A stretch of 23,745 bases of DNA from Bacillota bacterium (GTDB lineage Bacteria; Bacillota; Clostridia; Christensenellales; Aristaeellaceae): positions 1 through 23,745 of the forward strand of contig JAEWRJ010000173.1 in NCBI GenBank assembly GCA_023460055.1, read 5' to 3'. A model generated the notes under the pieces. That model had not been told where the DNA came from, made no database searches, and was given only the letters and a program-made list of their open reading frames with translations. Each line of letters begins with the position of its first letter. Within the stretch, counting starts at the first letter, position 1. Position numbers and translations under genes: made by a program. Below, piece after piece: positions 13,793 through 21,808 of this stretch.

Positions 13793-14327
13793 CTGGTTTG
13801 TCATCTGGGTGATGACCGGGAAAGAGCTGGACGTACTGGCAGCCATCGAGGGCGCGCCCGGCGTAACGCAGGCCCTGTGCCCGATGGAGCAGCTGTGGTA
13901 CCGGCGCGAGGGGCGATGGGAGAGCCGCCTGCAGGCGATGATCCCCGGATATGTATTTATCCAGTGCGCCATGGATACCACGATCTATTACCGAGTGCGT
14001 GGGACACCCCACGTTATCGGCTGGCTGGGAACAGACAGCATGTGGCCGAGCATCGTGCCGGAGGCCGAGATGGCCCCGGTGATACAAATCAGCACAGGTC
14101 AGGACCCCGCCAGTCATTTACACGATGTGACGATCGACAAGCGCAAACGCCGCGGACGCGGCACTCTAAGCCTGTACGGAAAGGCGCAAAAGATCGTTTT
14201 TACCCCCAGGACCGACGACAAGCAGCCCGAGAACGAGCAGGTTGACGAGCGCCCTGCAGACGACAACGGCGATCACATCCAGGGAGATCCGGAGGCAGCC
14301 GCTTCCGGAGGCGAAGCCCAGGAATAA
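13785..14327 (+). CDS. NusG-like transcription factor (NGN domain) encoded by the phage
   Basis: A 180-residue protein. Residues 3-100 fit the NGN domain of NusG/RfaH: WFVIWVMTGKELDVLAAIE at the start, a variable loop, then MIPGYVFIQCAM and VRGTPHVIGWLG. These proteins bind the clamp helices of RNA polymerase and alter pausing or termination. The usual C-terminal KOW domain is not evident; residues 118-145 are basic and 145-180 an acidic low-complexity tail. It could be a specialised antiterminator like RfaH or LoaP for the long late operon. It overlaps DUF3486 by eight bases. GGAGGGAGG upstream supports the start. Confidence 0.82.
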   Translation: MSNWFVIWVMTGKELDVLAAIEGAPGVTQALCPMEQLWYRREGRWESRLQAMIPGYVFIQCAMDTTIYYRVRGTPHVIGWLGTDSMWPSIVPEAEMAPVIQISTGQDPASHLHDVTIDKRKRRGRGTLSLYGKAQKIVFTPRTDDKQPENEQVDERPADDNGDHIQGDPEAAASGGEAQE

Positions 14328-14383
14328 CACGGCGGCACGGCGCACCACCTGCCGCATGGGTTCTCCTCCTTTCATTTCCCAAA

Positions 14384-14410
14384 GGGCACGGCCGTCAGCA
14401 GGCCGTGCCC
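14384..14410 (+). repeat. Perfect GC-rich hairpin after the NusG-like gene
   Basis: GGGCACGGCC-GTCAGCA-GGCCGTGCCC, ten-base arms and a seven-base loop, with no T tract. It lies 57 bases after the NusG-like stop and 22 bases before array 8. It could be a NusG-type recruitment element or an RNA-stability hairpin; inference. The rest of 14328-14569 holds array 8, the terminator and no gene. Confidence 0.75.
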
Positions 14411-14431
14411 GGCGGGAGAGCAAGACGCGTG

Positions 14432-14459
14432 AATGCTGAATGCTGAATGCGGAATGCTA
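14432..14459 (+). repeat. Heptamer array 8 (4 units)
   Basis: AATGCTG, AATGCTG, AATGCGG, AATGCTA, then AATGAGG. ACGCGT lies just before it, but no abutting hairpin is seen. Confidence 0.87.
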
Positions 14460-14523
14460 AATGAGGGACGGCGGGGAGGATCCAGGCATAGAGCGCCTAC
14501 TATATAAATGCACATTGATGATA

Positions 14524-14549
14524 AAAATGCCCTTTCGGGGGCATTTTTT
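14524..14549 (+). terminator. Terminator directly before the methyltransferase
   Basis: AAAATGCCC-TTTCGG-GGGCATTTT then TT. A TATATAAA-like -10 lies at 14501-14508 without a clear -35. A terminator here would isolate the methyltransferase from late transcription unless antitermination occurs, which fits the presence of a NusG-like protein upstream, or a separately acquired cargo gene. Confidence 0.8.
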
Positions 14550-14569
14550 CAATGATGAACGGAGAACGA

Positions 14570-15300
14570 ATGATGCAATCTGGTTTCTACAATATGGACT
14601 GCATGGCTGCAATGGCGAAATTTCCGGATAAATACTTTGACCTCGCGATAGTTGATCCGCCATATGGTGTTGGAAGTGTAACCTATATGCCGAGAAGCCG
14701 AAAAGAAGCGTTCGGAGGCAGCATAGACACGTACGAAATTACGGTCGCAACGTTAAACGTTAATCAGCGCAGAGATCAGAAAACGGAGGTTGTTCACGGC
14801 AGACTGAACGATAAAACAATTCGTAATTTTGGTGATGAAAACACATCTCCGAAACCAGAGTATTTCGAAGAGTTGTTCCGAGTAAGCAAACACCAAATCA
14901 TCTGGGGGGGAACTATTACATCCTTCCGCCGTCTCGAGGGTTTGTAATTTGGAAAAAATCAACTGTTAGTGAAACGTTTTCAATGGCGATGGCCGAGTAC
15001 GCATGGGTATCGAAGAATACAAATGCCAAAGTGTGGGAAGGGGCGCCTCAAGGGACAAAAGCGGACCCCCGCATACACCCCACACAAAAGCCAATTGGTT
15101 TATACGAATGGTTGTTGAAAATGTACGCAAATCCCGGAGACAAAATATTAGACACCCACGCTGGAAGTGCATCAAGCCTAATAGCATGTCAAAAAATGGG
15201 ATTTGAGTATTGGGGATTTGAACTCGATGCGGACTATTACGCGGCTGCAAAAGAACGAATCAATAGGGCTACAGCACAGATGATAATGAATACTGAATGA
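14570..15300 (+). pseudogene. Adenine-specific DNA methyltransferase broken by a one-base frameshift in a G tract
   Basis: Two frames of one gene. The first (14570-14947) has catalytic motif IV, DPPYG at 29-33, and ends early. The second frame takes over from about 14911 to 15300 and has RIHPTQKPIGLYEW (motif X-like) and DTHAGSASSLIACQ (motif I-like). The order IV then X/I fits the beta class of N6-adenine enzymes. The break falls on seven Gs at 14904-14910: eight would restore IIWGGNYYILPPSRGFVIWKK, the expected family sequence. So a single G is missing. This may be phase variation, decay, or a sequencing error. The gene is clearly AT-richer than its neighbours, which suggests acquisition as a cargo gene. 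ACGGAG at 14559-14564 supports the ATG at 14570. A methylase would protect phage DNA or mark host DNA. Confidence 0.85.
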
Positions 15301-15316
15301 CGGGGAGGGGGGCGGC

Positions 15317-16273
15317 GTGGCGAAGGTTGATTTTTACCGGGAACGCATGATGGACGCCACCAGGGCCGCGCGGACCGAGGAGCGCGCGCTGCAGGCCCGG
15401 ATCGCCAAACTGTACGAAAAGGCAGCTGAGGATATGGCCCGAAAGGCGGCTGACGCCAAGGCGGGCAGCCTGACTGAGGCGCAGGCCCAGGCGCTGACCA
15501 AGAGCCTGAGGGCACGCAGCCGTGAGTTATGGGGCAGCGTCAAGGATATGACCGAGGATGGGATGAGAAAGGCTGCCAACCGAGCTGTGGACGTGCAGAC
15601 AAGCTTTTTACTGGAGATCGGCCAGACAGCCGGTATCGATCTGAAGCCGACGCTGGCGCGGGTATTCGGCAGCACCGCGGATGATGCCGTGGCGCACGTG
15701 CTGCGCGGCGGGATCTACGGCGGCAACTCCCCCATGCTAAGCAAGCGCATCTGGAACAATGAGGCGCTGCAGGGCAGGCAGATCGAGGGGTTGATCGCTC
15801 AGGCCGTTGCAAAGGGCGAGAGCCCGATCAAGCTGTCCCGTGCCCTGGAGGCCTATGTTAACCCCAAAGCAGCGGAGCCAAGCAACTGGAACGATGTGTA
15901 TGAGATCCCTTTCGATTATAAGATCGATTACAATGCCAAGCGATTGGCGGTCACCAGCATCCGGCACGCGGCCTGGGGCGCCAGCGTCAGCGCGGCGCGG
16001 GATAATCCCTATGCTGACTTCTATCACTGGGAGCTGACGCCGGCGCATGTGATCTTTGATATCTGTGACGCCTACGCGGTGCACGATGAGGGCTTGGGAG
16101 AGGGCAACTATCCGGTGGATAGCCTGCCGCTGCCGCATCCCTGGTGCACCTGCCTCTATTACGTGGACACCAACAAGAGCCTGGGGCAGATCGCGCAGGA
16201 GCTGCGCGGCTGGGCTGATGGATCACGCAGCGATGAGGCGCTGGACCGGGCTTTCGGGGAATGGTCAAATTGA
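15317..16273 (+). CDS. MuF/SPP1 gp7-like minor head protein
   Basis: A 318-residue protein. The N-terminal half is helical and charged. The C-terminal part has HVIFDICDAYAVHDEG (about 244) and LPHPWCTCLYYVD (about 272), the Cys/His signature of MuF-type head morphogenesis proteins. They bind the portal and enter the head with DNA. It precedes the terminase and portal genes, whereas it usually follows the portal. GGAGGGGGG precedes the GTG at 15317. Confidence 0.85.
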   Translation: MAKVDFYRERMMDATRAARTEERALQARIAKLYEKAAEDMARKAADAKAGSLTEAQAQALTKSLRARSRELWGSVKDMTEDGMRKAANRAVDVQTSFLLEIGQTAGIDLKPTLARVFGSTADDAVAHVLRGGIYGGNSPMLSKRIWNNEALQGRQIEGLIAQAVAKGESPIKLSRALEAYVNPKAAEPSNWNDVYEIPFDYKIDYNAKRLAVTSIRHAAWGASVSAARDNPYADFYHWELTPAHVIFDICDAYAVHDEGLGEGNYPVDSLPLPHPWCTCLYYVDTNKSLGQIAQELRGWADGSRSDEALDRAFGEWSN

Positions 16274-16294
16274 CAATGAAATAAGGAGGAGACC

Positions 16295-16801
16295 ATGGAC
16301 GCAATGGAATTTATGCAGCGCTACAACGCGCGGGTCGACGCAATGGGCGCCGGTGCCAGGGTGAAGTGCCTGGGCATTACCAAGAAGACGACATATACCA
16401 AGCAGGGATCGGACGAAAAGGCCGGGGAGGCCTGCCTGATGGCCACTAAGACGCAGGCCGTGAGCTTTGTTCATATCGGCGGGGCGATCCAGGGCTGCAT
16501 CGTTTACAGCCCCATGAGCCCGGATAAGGTGACAGACGGGCTGGTCGCCTACAGCGCCTGCCTGGACGTAATAACGGGACTGAATGAGAAGCGCCGGAAC
16601 AAGCTGCTCCAAAAGCTGCACCTGTTTGACGGCAAGATGACCGCGGCCGGAAGCAACTGCACCGCCGGCGAGTGGATGGTGGAGGTCAGGCCCGGAGATC
16701 CGGCGCGCGGCTGGATCAGCTTCGCCCTGGTGGATGCCGCGGCCGGAGGGGTGCCGGAGGTGCTCGACAGGCGGGAACCGGTCATCAAATTAAATACCTA
16801 A
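16295..16801 (+). CDS. Hypothetical late phage protein
   Basis: A 168-residue soluble protein, basic at the start (MDAMEFMQRYNARVDAMGAG), with four scattered Cys. No known motif is seen. AAGGAGGAGACC gives a strong ribosome binding site. It sits between the MuF-like and large terminase genes, where no standard gene is expected. A hairpin region follows. Function unknown. Confidence 0.65.
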   Translation: MDAMEFMQRYNARVDAMGAGARVKCLGITKKTTYTKQGSDEKAGEACLMATKTQAVSFVHIGGAIQGCIVYSPMSPDKVTDGLVAYSACLDVITGLNEKRRNKLLQKLHLFDGKMTAAGSNCTAGEWMVEVRPGDPARGWISFALVDAAAGGVPEVLDRREPVIKLNT

Positions 16802-16831
16802 AAATTGGCCTTTTTAGCGCATTGCGGGCGC

Positions 16832-16889
16832 CGGGGGTAGCCAACCCCCGCGGCCCGGCAGTACACCGAGCGTTTAACGGCGTTAAACG
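16832..16889. repeat. Two dyads before the terminase gene
   Basis: CGGGGGT-AGCCA-ACCCCCG at 16832-16850 is a stable hairpin without a T tract. CGTTTAAC-GGC-GTTAAACG at 16871-16889 is a perfect dyad sharing the TTTAACGGCGTT core with the phased repeats at 3446-3474. The second may be a protein-binding site, and packaging initiation near the terminase gene is one possibility. Confidence 0.55.
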
Positions 16890-16921
16890 GCCTTATTTGG
16901 CGTGAGGGGAGGGATGGAGAG

Positions 16922-18259
16922 ATGGCGGATGGCGGGATACTGTCGCTGCTGACCAAAAAGCCGGAGAAGGACGCGGAGATCGAGCGGACGTTTGAGGAGC
17001 GGTTCTGGGCCAACATCGGGCCCGCGTTTTACGAGACCGCACGCGACGTTGAGGCGCACGGGCACTCTGAATACTGGGAGAAGGGCGGCCGCGGCAGTCT
17101 GAAGTCCAGCTTTATCAGCATGGCCATCCTCCGGATCCTGCGCGGCGACGAACTGGGCAACGGCCTGGTGCTGCGCAAGGTAGCAGCCACCATGCGCGAT
17201 ACCGTGTTTGCCCAGATCCTCTGGGCGATGGACCGCCTGGGCGTCTATGACGAATGGGAATGCACGGTCAGCCCGATGAAGATGGTGCACAAGGTGACAC
17301 GTCAGGAGATCATGTTCCGCGGCTTGGATGATCCCCGAAAGATCAAATCCATCCGCCCGCGGCGCGGATACTTTGCCGTGGTCTGGTTTGAGGAGGGCGA
17401 AGAATACGACGGGTATGAAGAGATCCGCAACGTCATGCAATCCGCCGGGCGCGGAAAGCGAGCCCAGACGGTTGCCTTTGTCAGCTACAACCCGCCGCGC
17501 AGCGCCAATAGCTGGATCAACGCGGAGGCCCTGGCGCCGAGGGACGGGCGAATGGTGCACCACTCCAGTTATCTGGAAGCCCCGGCAGAGTGGCTGGGCG
17601 AGCGCTTTGTCACCGAGGCCGAGCGCCTGCGCGAGCAGAACGAGACGGCCTGGCGGCATGAATACATGGGCGAGGCTGTGGGTACCGGCGGGGCTGTGTT
17701 TGCCAACCTGCAGGTGCGCAAGATCGCGGCTGAGGAACGGGCAGGCCTGAAGCCGCTGCGATTCGGCCTTGACTTTGGTTACAGCACAGATCCCAGCTGC
17801 TTGATGACCGCCTGCTACCGCGAGGATGAGCGGACGGTCTACCTGCTGGACGAATACTACAAGGGCGGCGCCGGGTTTGACAACCTGGAGAAGGTCTGCA
17901 AGGGAGCGACACGGGACGGCGGCCAGATCTGGGCCGACAATGAGCCGCGCACGATCGCCGAGCTGCACGGCCGCGGGGTCAAGGTGGCCGCCGCGCGCAA
18001 GGGCAAGGGCAGCCGCCCCTTCGGCATCATGTGGCTGGAAGACCTGGCCCGGATCGTGATCGATCCGGAGACCTGCCCCAACGCCGCGCGGGAGTTCGCG
18101 GCCTTTGAGCATGCCAGGGATCCCCGGACCGGGGCCTGGCGAGCGGACTACCAGGACGGCGACGATCACACAATTGATGCCACGCGATACGCGCTGTGGG
18201 AAGTTATCCACCGCAGCAAGCGCAAGAAATTCTTCAGCGGGAAGGGGGCGATCACTTAA
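16922..18259 (+). CDS. PBSX-type large terminase subunit
   Basis: A 445-residue protein. The ATPase part has a Walker A-like GGRGSLKSS at 55-63 (Lys61; the usual residue at 60 is T, G or S) and Walker B VVWFEE at 153-158. The nuclease part has FGLDFGYSTDP (Asp284), WADNEP (Asp339) and DGDDHTIDATRY (Asp414/415/419), the three acidic groups of the RNase H-like fold. It packages DNA into the prohead. GGAGGG supports the ATG. Its stop overlaps the portal start (TAATG). The sequence is of the PBSX/SPP1 type, not the Mu gp28 type. Confidence 0.92.
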   Translation: MADGGILSLLTKKPEKDAEIERTFEERFWANIGPAFYETARDVEAHGHSEYWEKGGRGSLKSSFISMAILRILRGDELGNGLVLRKVAATMRDTVFAQILWAMDRLGVYDEWECTVSPMKMVHKVTRQEIMFRGLDDPRKIKSIRPRRGYFAVVWFEEGEEYDGYEEIRNVMQSAGRGKRAQTVAFVSYNPPRSANSWINAEALAPRDGRMVHHSSYLEAPAEWLGERFVTEAERLREQNETAWRHEYMGEAVGTGGAVFANLQVRKIAAEERAGLKPLRFGLDFGYSTDPSCLMTACYREDERTVYLLDEYYKGGAGFDNLEKVCKGATRDGGQIWADNEPRTIAELHGRGVKVAAARKGKGSRPFGIMWLEDLARIVIDPETCPNAAREFAAFEHARDPRTGAWRADYQDGDDHTIDATRYALWEVIHRSKRKKFFSGKGAIT

Positions 18260-19656
18260 TGGCTAACGCATGGCGAGATGCCTGGCTGGAAATGCAGCTG
18301 GGAAAGGATGAGGCCAAGCGGCTGATCCTGGATCAGACGGAGCTGATCAGGCTGTACGGCCTGTATGACGGCGAAGGCCAAAAATGGGAGTTGGCCCAGG
18401 GCCTTGATTACACGCCGACCATGAGGATCACCAATAATATCAAGTATCTGATCAAGGAGGTCGCGCGGTTTATGCTGTCGCGGCCGCCGGAGATCTCGAT
18501 CCAGCCCGCCGATGATTCTGGAGATGAAAACGCCAAGAAGTGCGCGGCGCTGGAAGATTTTATCCGCAAGACGCTTGATACCAGCGGGTGGGGCGGGAAG
18601 CTGAGCAAGGCGGGGCGCGACCAGTTTATCGGCAAGCGTGTCGCGCTTAAGGTAACGGGCGGGCCGGACCAGCCGCTGCGCGTGGGTTTTCGGCCGGCGG
18701 TCGAGTGCTGGGCGCTGCACGACCCTGAGGATATCGGCAGGCTGATCAAAATGATCTATCTTTACCAGATCGCCGAAAGCGAAAACGAGGAAGAGCAGCG
18801 CTTTTGGTATCAGGTCTACGAAGACAAGGATGGGCGCGTCACCGTGACTGAGCGGATCGTCAACGGCGTCGGCAGCGTGATCGATGAGCGCGCCGCGGAC
18901 GCCGCGCTGCCGATCCCCTATATCCCCAGCTACGTGCTGATCAACGACGGCCTGACCGGCGACACAGACGGCGAAAGCGAGGTCGAGCAGCTGGAACAGC
19001 TGGCGGAGGCCTATAACCGGATCTCCTCGGATGATCAGGATGCCCTGCGCTTTAATATGTTCCCGCAGACCGTGTTTACGGACGCAAGCGAGGAGAGCCT
19101 GGCCGAGATCAAGGTAGCGCCCAAGGCGATGATCGACCTGCAGACGGATGCCGCGAAGGCCGACGGGCAGGCCAAGGCCCAGGTGCTGGAAGCGGGATTT
19201 TCCTACGGCGAACGCGTCGAGCAGGTGCTTAACCGCCTGGATGTGGACATGCGCAAGCAGCTGGGCGTGCCGCCTAAAACGCTTGATGAGTACAAATCCA
19301 GCGGTCTCTCCGGCAAGGCGCTGAAGGCCCTATACTGGCCGCTGATCATCAAGTGCGATGAAAAGTGGACCGAGTGGGACGCCGCCCTCACCTGGATGGT
19401 CCGCTGCCTGTATGACCTGGCCATTGCCTACGGCTACGGCGGGGAGTTTGAGGGCGCCCAATTTACAGTGGGCATTGAGCACCTCTATCCTCTGACAGAC
19501 GATGAGGAGGAGGAGCGCGCGCTTGACCTGCGGGAAGTGCAGGCAGGCGCCCGGAGCATTCAGAGCTATATCGACAAGTGGCGGCCGACCGCGGACGCCG
19601 AGGAGGAGCTGCAGCAGATCGTCAAGGAAAAGCGGCTGCTGGAAGAACAATACTGA
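18259..19656 (+). CDS. SPP1 Gp6-like portal protein
   Basis: A 465-residue protein. Recognised from the pattern ITNNIKYLIKEVARFMLSRPPEIS (about 56-79), then the conserved YVLINDGLTGDTDGESEVEQLEQLAEAYN and PPKTLDEYKSSGLSGKALKALYWPLI. Portals form the ring through which DNA enters. I chose ATG at 18259, which overlaps the terminase stop and follows AAGGGGG; an in-frame start at 18196 would overlap the terminase. The C-terminus is glutamate-rich. It comes directly before the scaffold and capsid genes. Confidence 0.9.
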   Translation: MANAWRDAWLEMQLGKDEAKRLILDQTELIRLYGLYDGEGQKWELAQGLDYTPTMRITNNIKYLIKEVARFMLSRPPEISIQPADDSGDENAKKCAALEDFIRKTLDTSGWGGKLSKAGRDQFIGKRVALKVTGGPDQPLRVGFRPAVECWALHDPEDIGRLIKMIYLYQIAESENEEEQRFWYQVYEDKDGRVTVTERIVNGVGSVIDERAADAALPIPYIPSYVLINDGLTGDTDGESEVEQLEQLAEAYNRISSDDQDALRFNMFPQTVFTDASEESLAEIKVAPKAMIDLQTDAAKADGQAKAQVLEAGFSYGERVEQVLNRLDVDMRKQLGVPPKTLDEYKSSGLSGKALKALYWPLIIKCDEKWTEWDAALTWMVRCLYDLAIAYGYGGEFEGAQFTVGIEHLYPLTDDEEEERALDLREVQAGARSIQSYIDKWRPTADAEEELQQIVKEKRLLEEQY

Positions 19657-19684
19657 GCGAAGGCGCTCAACCAACCATGACAAA

Positions 19685-19707
19685 AGCGGCCTGAAAGGGC
19701 TGTTTTT
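19685..19707 (+). terminator. Weak attenuator-like hairpin before the scaffold gene
   Basis: CGGCCT-GAA-AGGGCTG with G-U pairs and a GAAA-type loop, followed by TTTTT. It would let part of the transcription pass to the capsid genes or raise the ratio between them; it may be a chance structure. Confidence 0.35.
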
Positions 19708-19730
19708 AGTTGCCATCAAAGGAGGTCACC

Positions 19731-20279
19731 ATGGCAGATGATAAAACGACCGGGCTGCCGGAGCAGCCCACCGAACCCGAGGTTGTGGAGGAAGAGATCC
19801 TGGATCCCCAAGTGACGGATGCGGATCCCGCCCCCGATCCCGCCCCCGATCCGGAACCCGAACCGGAGCCCGAACCTGAGCCGGATCCCGCCCCCGATCC
19901 GGAACCCGAACCGGAACCCGAACCTGATCCGGCGTCCGATCCGGAGCCCGAACCGGAACCCGAACCGGAACCGGAGCCGGAGGCGGCCCTGCCTAATGTG
20001 CAGGAGCTGATCGACCGGACGCTTAACGCCGAGCTGCGCGCGGCGGCCGCGCTGGCCGGCATCCCTGCCATCCGGATCCCCTACGCGATGCAGATGGCCA
20101 AGCGCAGCACGGCCGCAGGTGTGGAGGACCTGACCAAATGGGCGGATGAGCAGATCGCGCAGATCGTGCGCGACATTCCCGAGCTTGTCCGCAAGCCGGC
20201 GGGTACCGGAAGCGCGGGCGACATGATCCGCAAATCTCCCGCCAAGGTAGATGCCTTTGAAAAGGGACTGAGCAAGTAA
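19731..20279 (+). CDS. Scaffold-type protein with a long Pro-Glu-Asp repeat
   Basis: A 182-residue protein just before the capsid gene, the scaffold position. Residues 32-84 are a low-complexity PEPEPDPAPDP run made of a hexanucleotide repeat (CCGGAACCCGAA units, 19828-19980). The C-terminal 95 residues are helical (LPNVQELIDRTLNAELRAAA onward), as in scaffolds that bind capsid subunits. AAAGGAGGTCACC supports ATG at 19731; an in-frame TTG at 19710 is less likely. The repeat length may vary between strains. Confidence 0.78.
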   Translation: MADDKTTGLPEQPTEPEVVEEEILDPQVTDADPAPDPAPDPEPEPEPEPEPDPAPDPEPEPEPEPDPASDPEPEPEPEPEPEPEAALPNVQELIDRTLNAELRAAAALAGIPAIRIPYAMQMAKRSTAAGVEDLTKWADEQIAQIVRDIPELVRKPAGTGSAGDMIRKSPAKVDAFEKGLSK

Positions 20280-20307
20280 ACCACTAACAAAACAGGAGGA
20301 TACAAGG

Positions 20308-21420
20308 ATGTCTGTAAATTACGCAGAAAAGCATGCCGCCAAGATCGACGAGGCCTTTTCCATCGCGAGCATCACGGAAGGCGCCGTGAACAAGGATTAT
20401 GACTTTGTCGGCGTGAAGACCGTCGTTGTCCACAGTGTGCCCACGGTGGGCATGAACGACTACACCAGGACGGGGTCCAGCCGCTATGGCACGCCCGCGG
20501 AGCTGGGCGACCAGACCCAGGAACTGACCATGGGCAAGGACCGCAGCTTCACCTTCACGGTTGACAAGGGCAACAGCGAAGAGGACCAGGCGCTCAATGC
20601 CGGCAGAGCGCTGAAGCGCCAGATGGAGCAGGTGATCGTGCCGGAGATCGACCGTTACCGCCTGGCCAGGATGGCCGCCGCTGCCAAGTTCACCCGCACC
20701 GGCGCGATCGACAGCAACAAAGCATACGGGGTCTTCCTTGACCTGCAGGGCGACCTTGACGCGGAAGGCGTGCCGGCGACCGGCCGCATTGCCTTTGTGA
20801 GCACCGCCTACTACAAGGCGCTCAAGCTGGATACCAGCTTCATTCTGGCCAGCGACATCGCGCAGGAGAAGCGCATCAACGGCCAGCTGGGCGAGGTGGA
20901 CGGCGTGGCCATCATCAAGTCTCTGGGCAGGCTGCCCAGCGGCGTGGATATCCTGCTGGCCCATCCTGTGGCGACCGTCGCCCCGCATAAGCTGGCGGAA
21001 TATAAAACGCACATCGACCCGCCCGGCATCAATGGGCAGCTGGTCGAGGGGCGCGACTACTTCGACGCCTTTGTGCTGGATCAGAAAAAGGGCGCCCTGG
21101 GCGTGCACCGCAGCGCGCTGGTGACCCTGACGGCGACCAACGCCGCGGGCGCTGCCGGCAAGACCAAGTTCACCGCCGTGAGCGGCTATCTTGGCGAGCT
21201 GGGCGTGCCGATGGGTACCCTGGTCTACCAGATCGCGGCCAGCCCCACCGCCCCCGCGCTGGGCGCGGACATCTCCAACACGACCAATTACCCCGAGCTG
21301 ACCCTGAACACCGATATCGCCGCGACGGCCAACCACAAGTATATCGTGTCGCTCAAGGATCAGAACGGCAAATGCATCGCCACCACCGGCACCGGCGTTA
21401 CCATCGCCCTGGGCGAGTAA
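20308..21420 (+). CDS. Major capsid protein
   Basis: A 370-residue protein. The start resembles Firmicutes phage capsid proteins: DFVGVKTVVVHSVPTVGMNDYTR (about 32-54), SSRYGTPAELGDQTQELTMGKDRSFTFTVDKGN, then EQVIVPEIDRYRLARM. The core probably has the HK97 fold; the last 70-80 residues (from about 290) look like an extra beta-sandwich or surface domain (PTAPALGADISNTTNYPEL). AACAGGAGGATACAAGG supports the start. It lies 28 bases after the scaffold gene. Confidence 0.9.
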   Translation: MSVNYAEKHAAKIDEAFSIASITEGAVNKDYDFVGVKTVVVHSVPTVGMNDYTRTGSSRYGTPAELGDQTQELTMGKDRSFTFTVDKGNSEEDQALNAGRALKRQMEQVIVPEIDRYRLARMAAAAKFTRTGAIDSNKAYGVFLDLQGDLDAEGVPATGRIAFVSTAYYKALKLDTSFILASDIAQEKRINGQLGEVDGVAIIKSLGRLPSGVDILLAHPVATVAPHKLAEYKTHIDPPGINGQLVEGRDYFDAFVLDQKKGALGVHRSALVTLTATNAAGAAGKTKFTAVSGYLGELGVPMGTLVYQIAASPTAPALGADISNTTNYPELTLNTDIAATANHKYIVSLKDQNGKCIATTGTGVTIALGE

Positions 21421-21437
21421 GCGAAAGGAGGAGGCGC

Positions 21438-21737
21438 GTGACGGACCTTGAAAAGCTGAAGCTGCTGACCATGGAAACGGGCGAAGCGGCAGGCGCGGAC
21501 GGCTGCGCCTCCTCTTCCCCCCGCGCGTTTGAGGACGGCGAGCTGATCCTGCTGCTGGAGCTGCATGACGGTGACGTGAGGGCTACGGCCTATGATGTGC
21601 TGCTTAAAAAGGCTGTCAGCACCAAGGTGACACTGGCCGGAATGACAACCGCGGAACAGGAAAAATACTGGCTGAGGCTGGCCGCCCGCGTGCGGCCTAA
21701 CCGGGGCGGGGCCATCGACAGGGCGGATCAGCCCTGA
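21438..21737 (+). CDS. Probable head-tail connector (adaptor) protein
   Basis: A 99-residue, mainly helical protein located directly after the capsid, where the gp6/gp15-type adaptor is usually encoded. Motif support is weak; position is the main argument. AAAGGAGGAGGCGC precedes GTG at 21438; a longer frame from 21372 would overlap the capsid gene. Its stop lies in the stem of the next hairpin. Confidence 0.6.
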   Translation: MTDLEKLKLLTMETGEAAGADGCASSSPRAFEDGELILLLELHDGDVRATAYDVLLKKAVSTKVTLAGMTTAEQEKYWLRLAARVRPNRGGAIDRADQP

Positions 21738-21774
21738 GCGCAGGGCGCTCAGGAATGCTGAATGCTAAGTGCTG
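21733..21774 (+). repeat. Hairpin plus heptamer array 9 (3 units)
   Basis: CCTGAGCGC-AGG-GCGCTCAGG (21733-21753), nine-base arms, contains the connector's stop TGA in the left arm. It abuts AATGCTG, AATGCTA and AGTGCTG (21754-21774). Confidence 0.88.
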
Positions 21775-21808
21775 AATGTACGCGCCCGGCGCGGAAAGGA
21801 GTGATGCA

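Noticed and set aside
14432..14459. Heptamer arrays as iterons of a replication origin
   Set aside because: They recur between many genes, near ribosome binding sites, rather than at one locus, and the phage replicates by transposition.
16883..18211. Minus-strand frame of 442 codons
   Set aside because: It mirrors the large terminase gene, which has complete motifs; no start signal.
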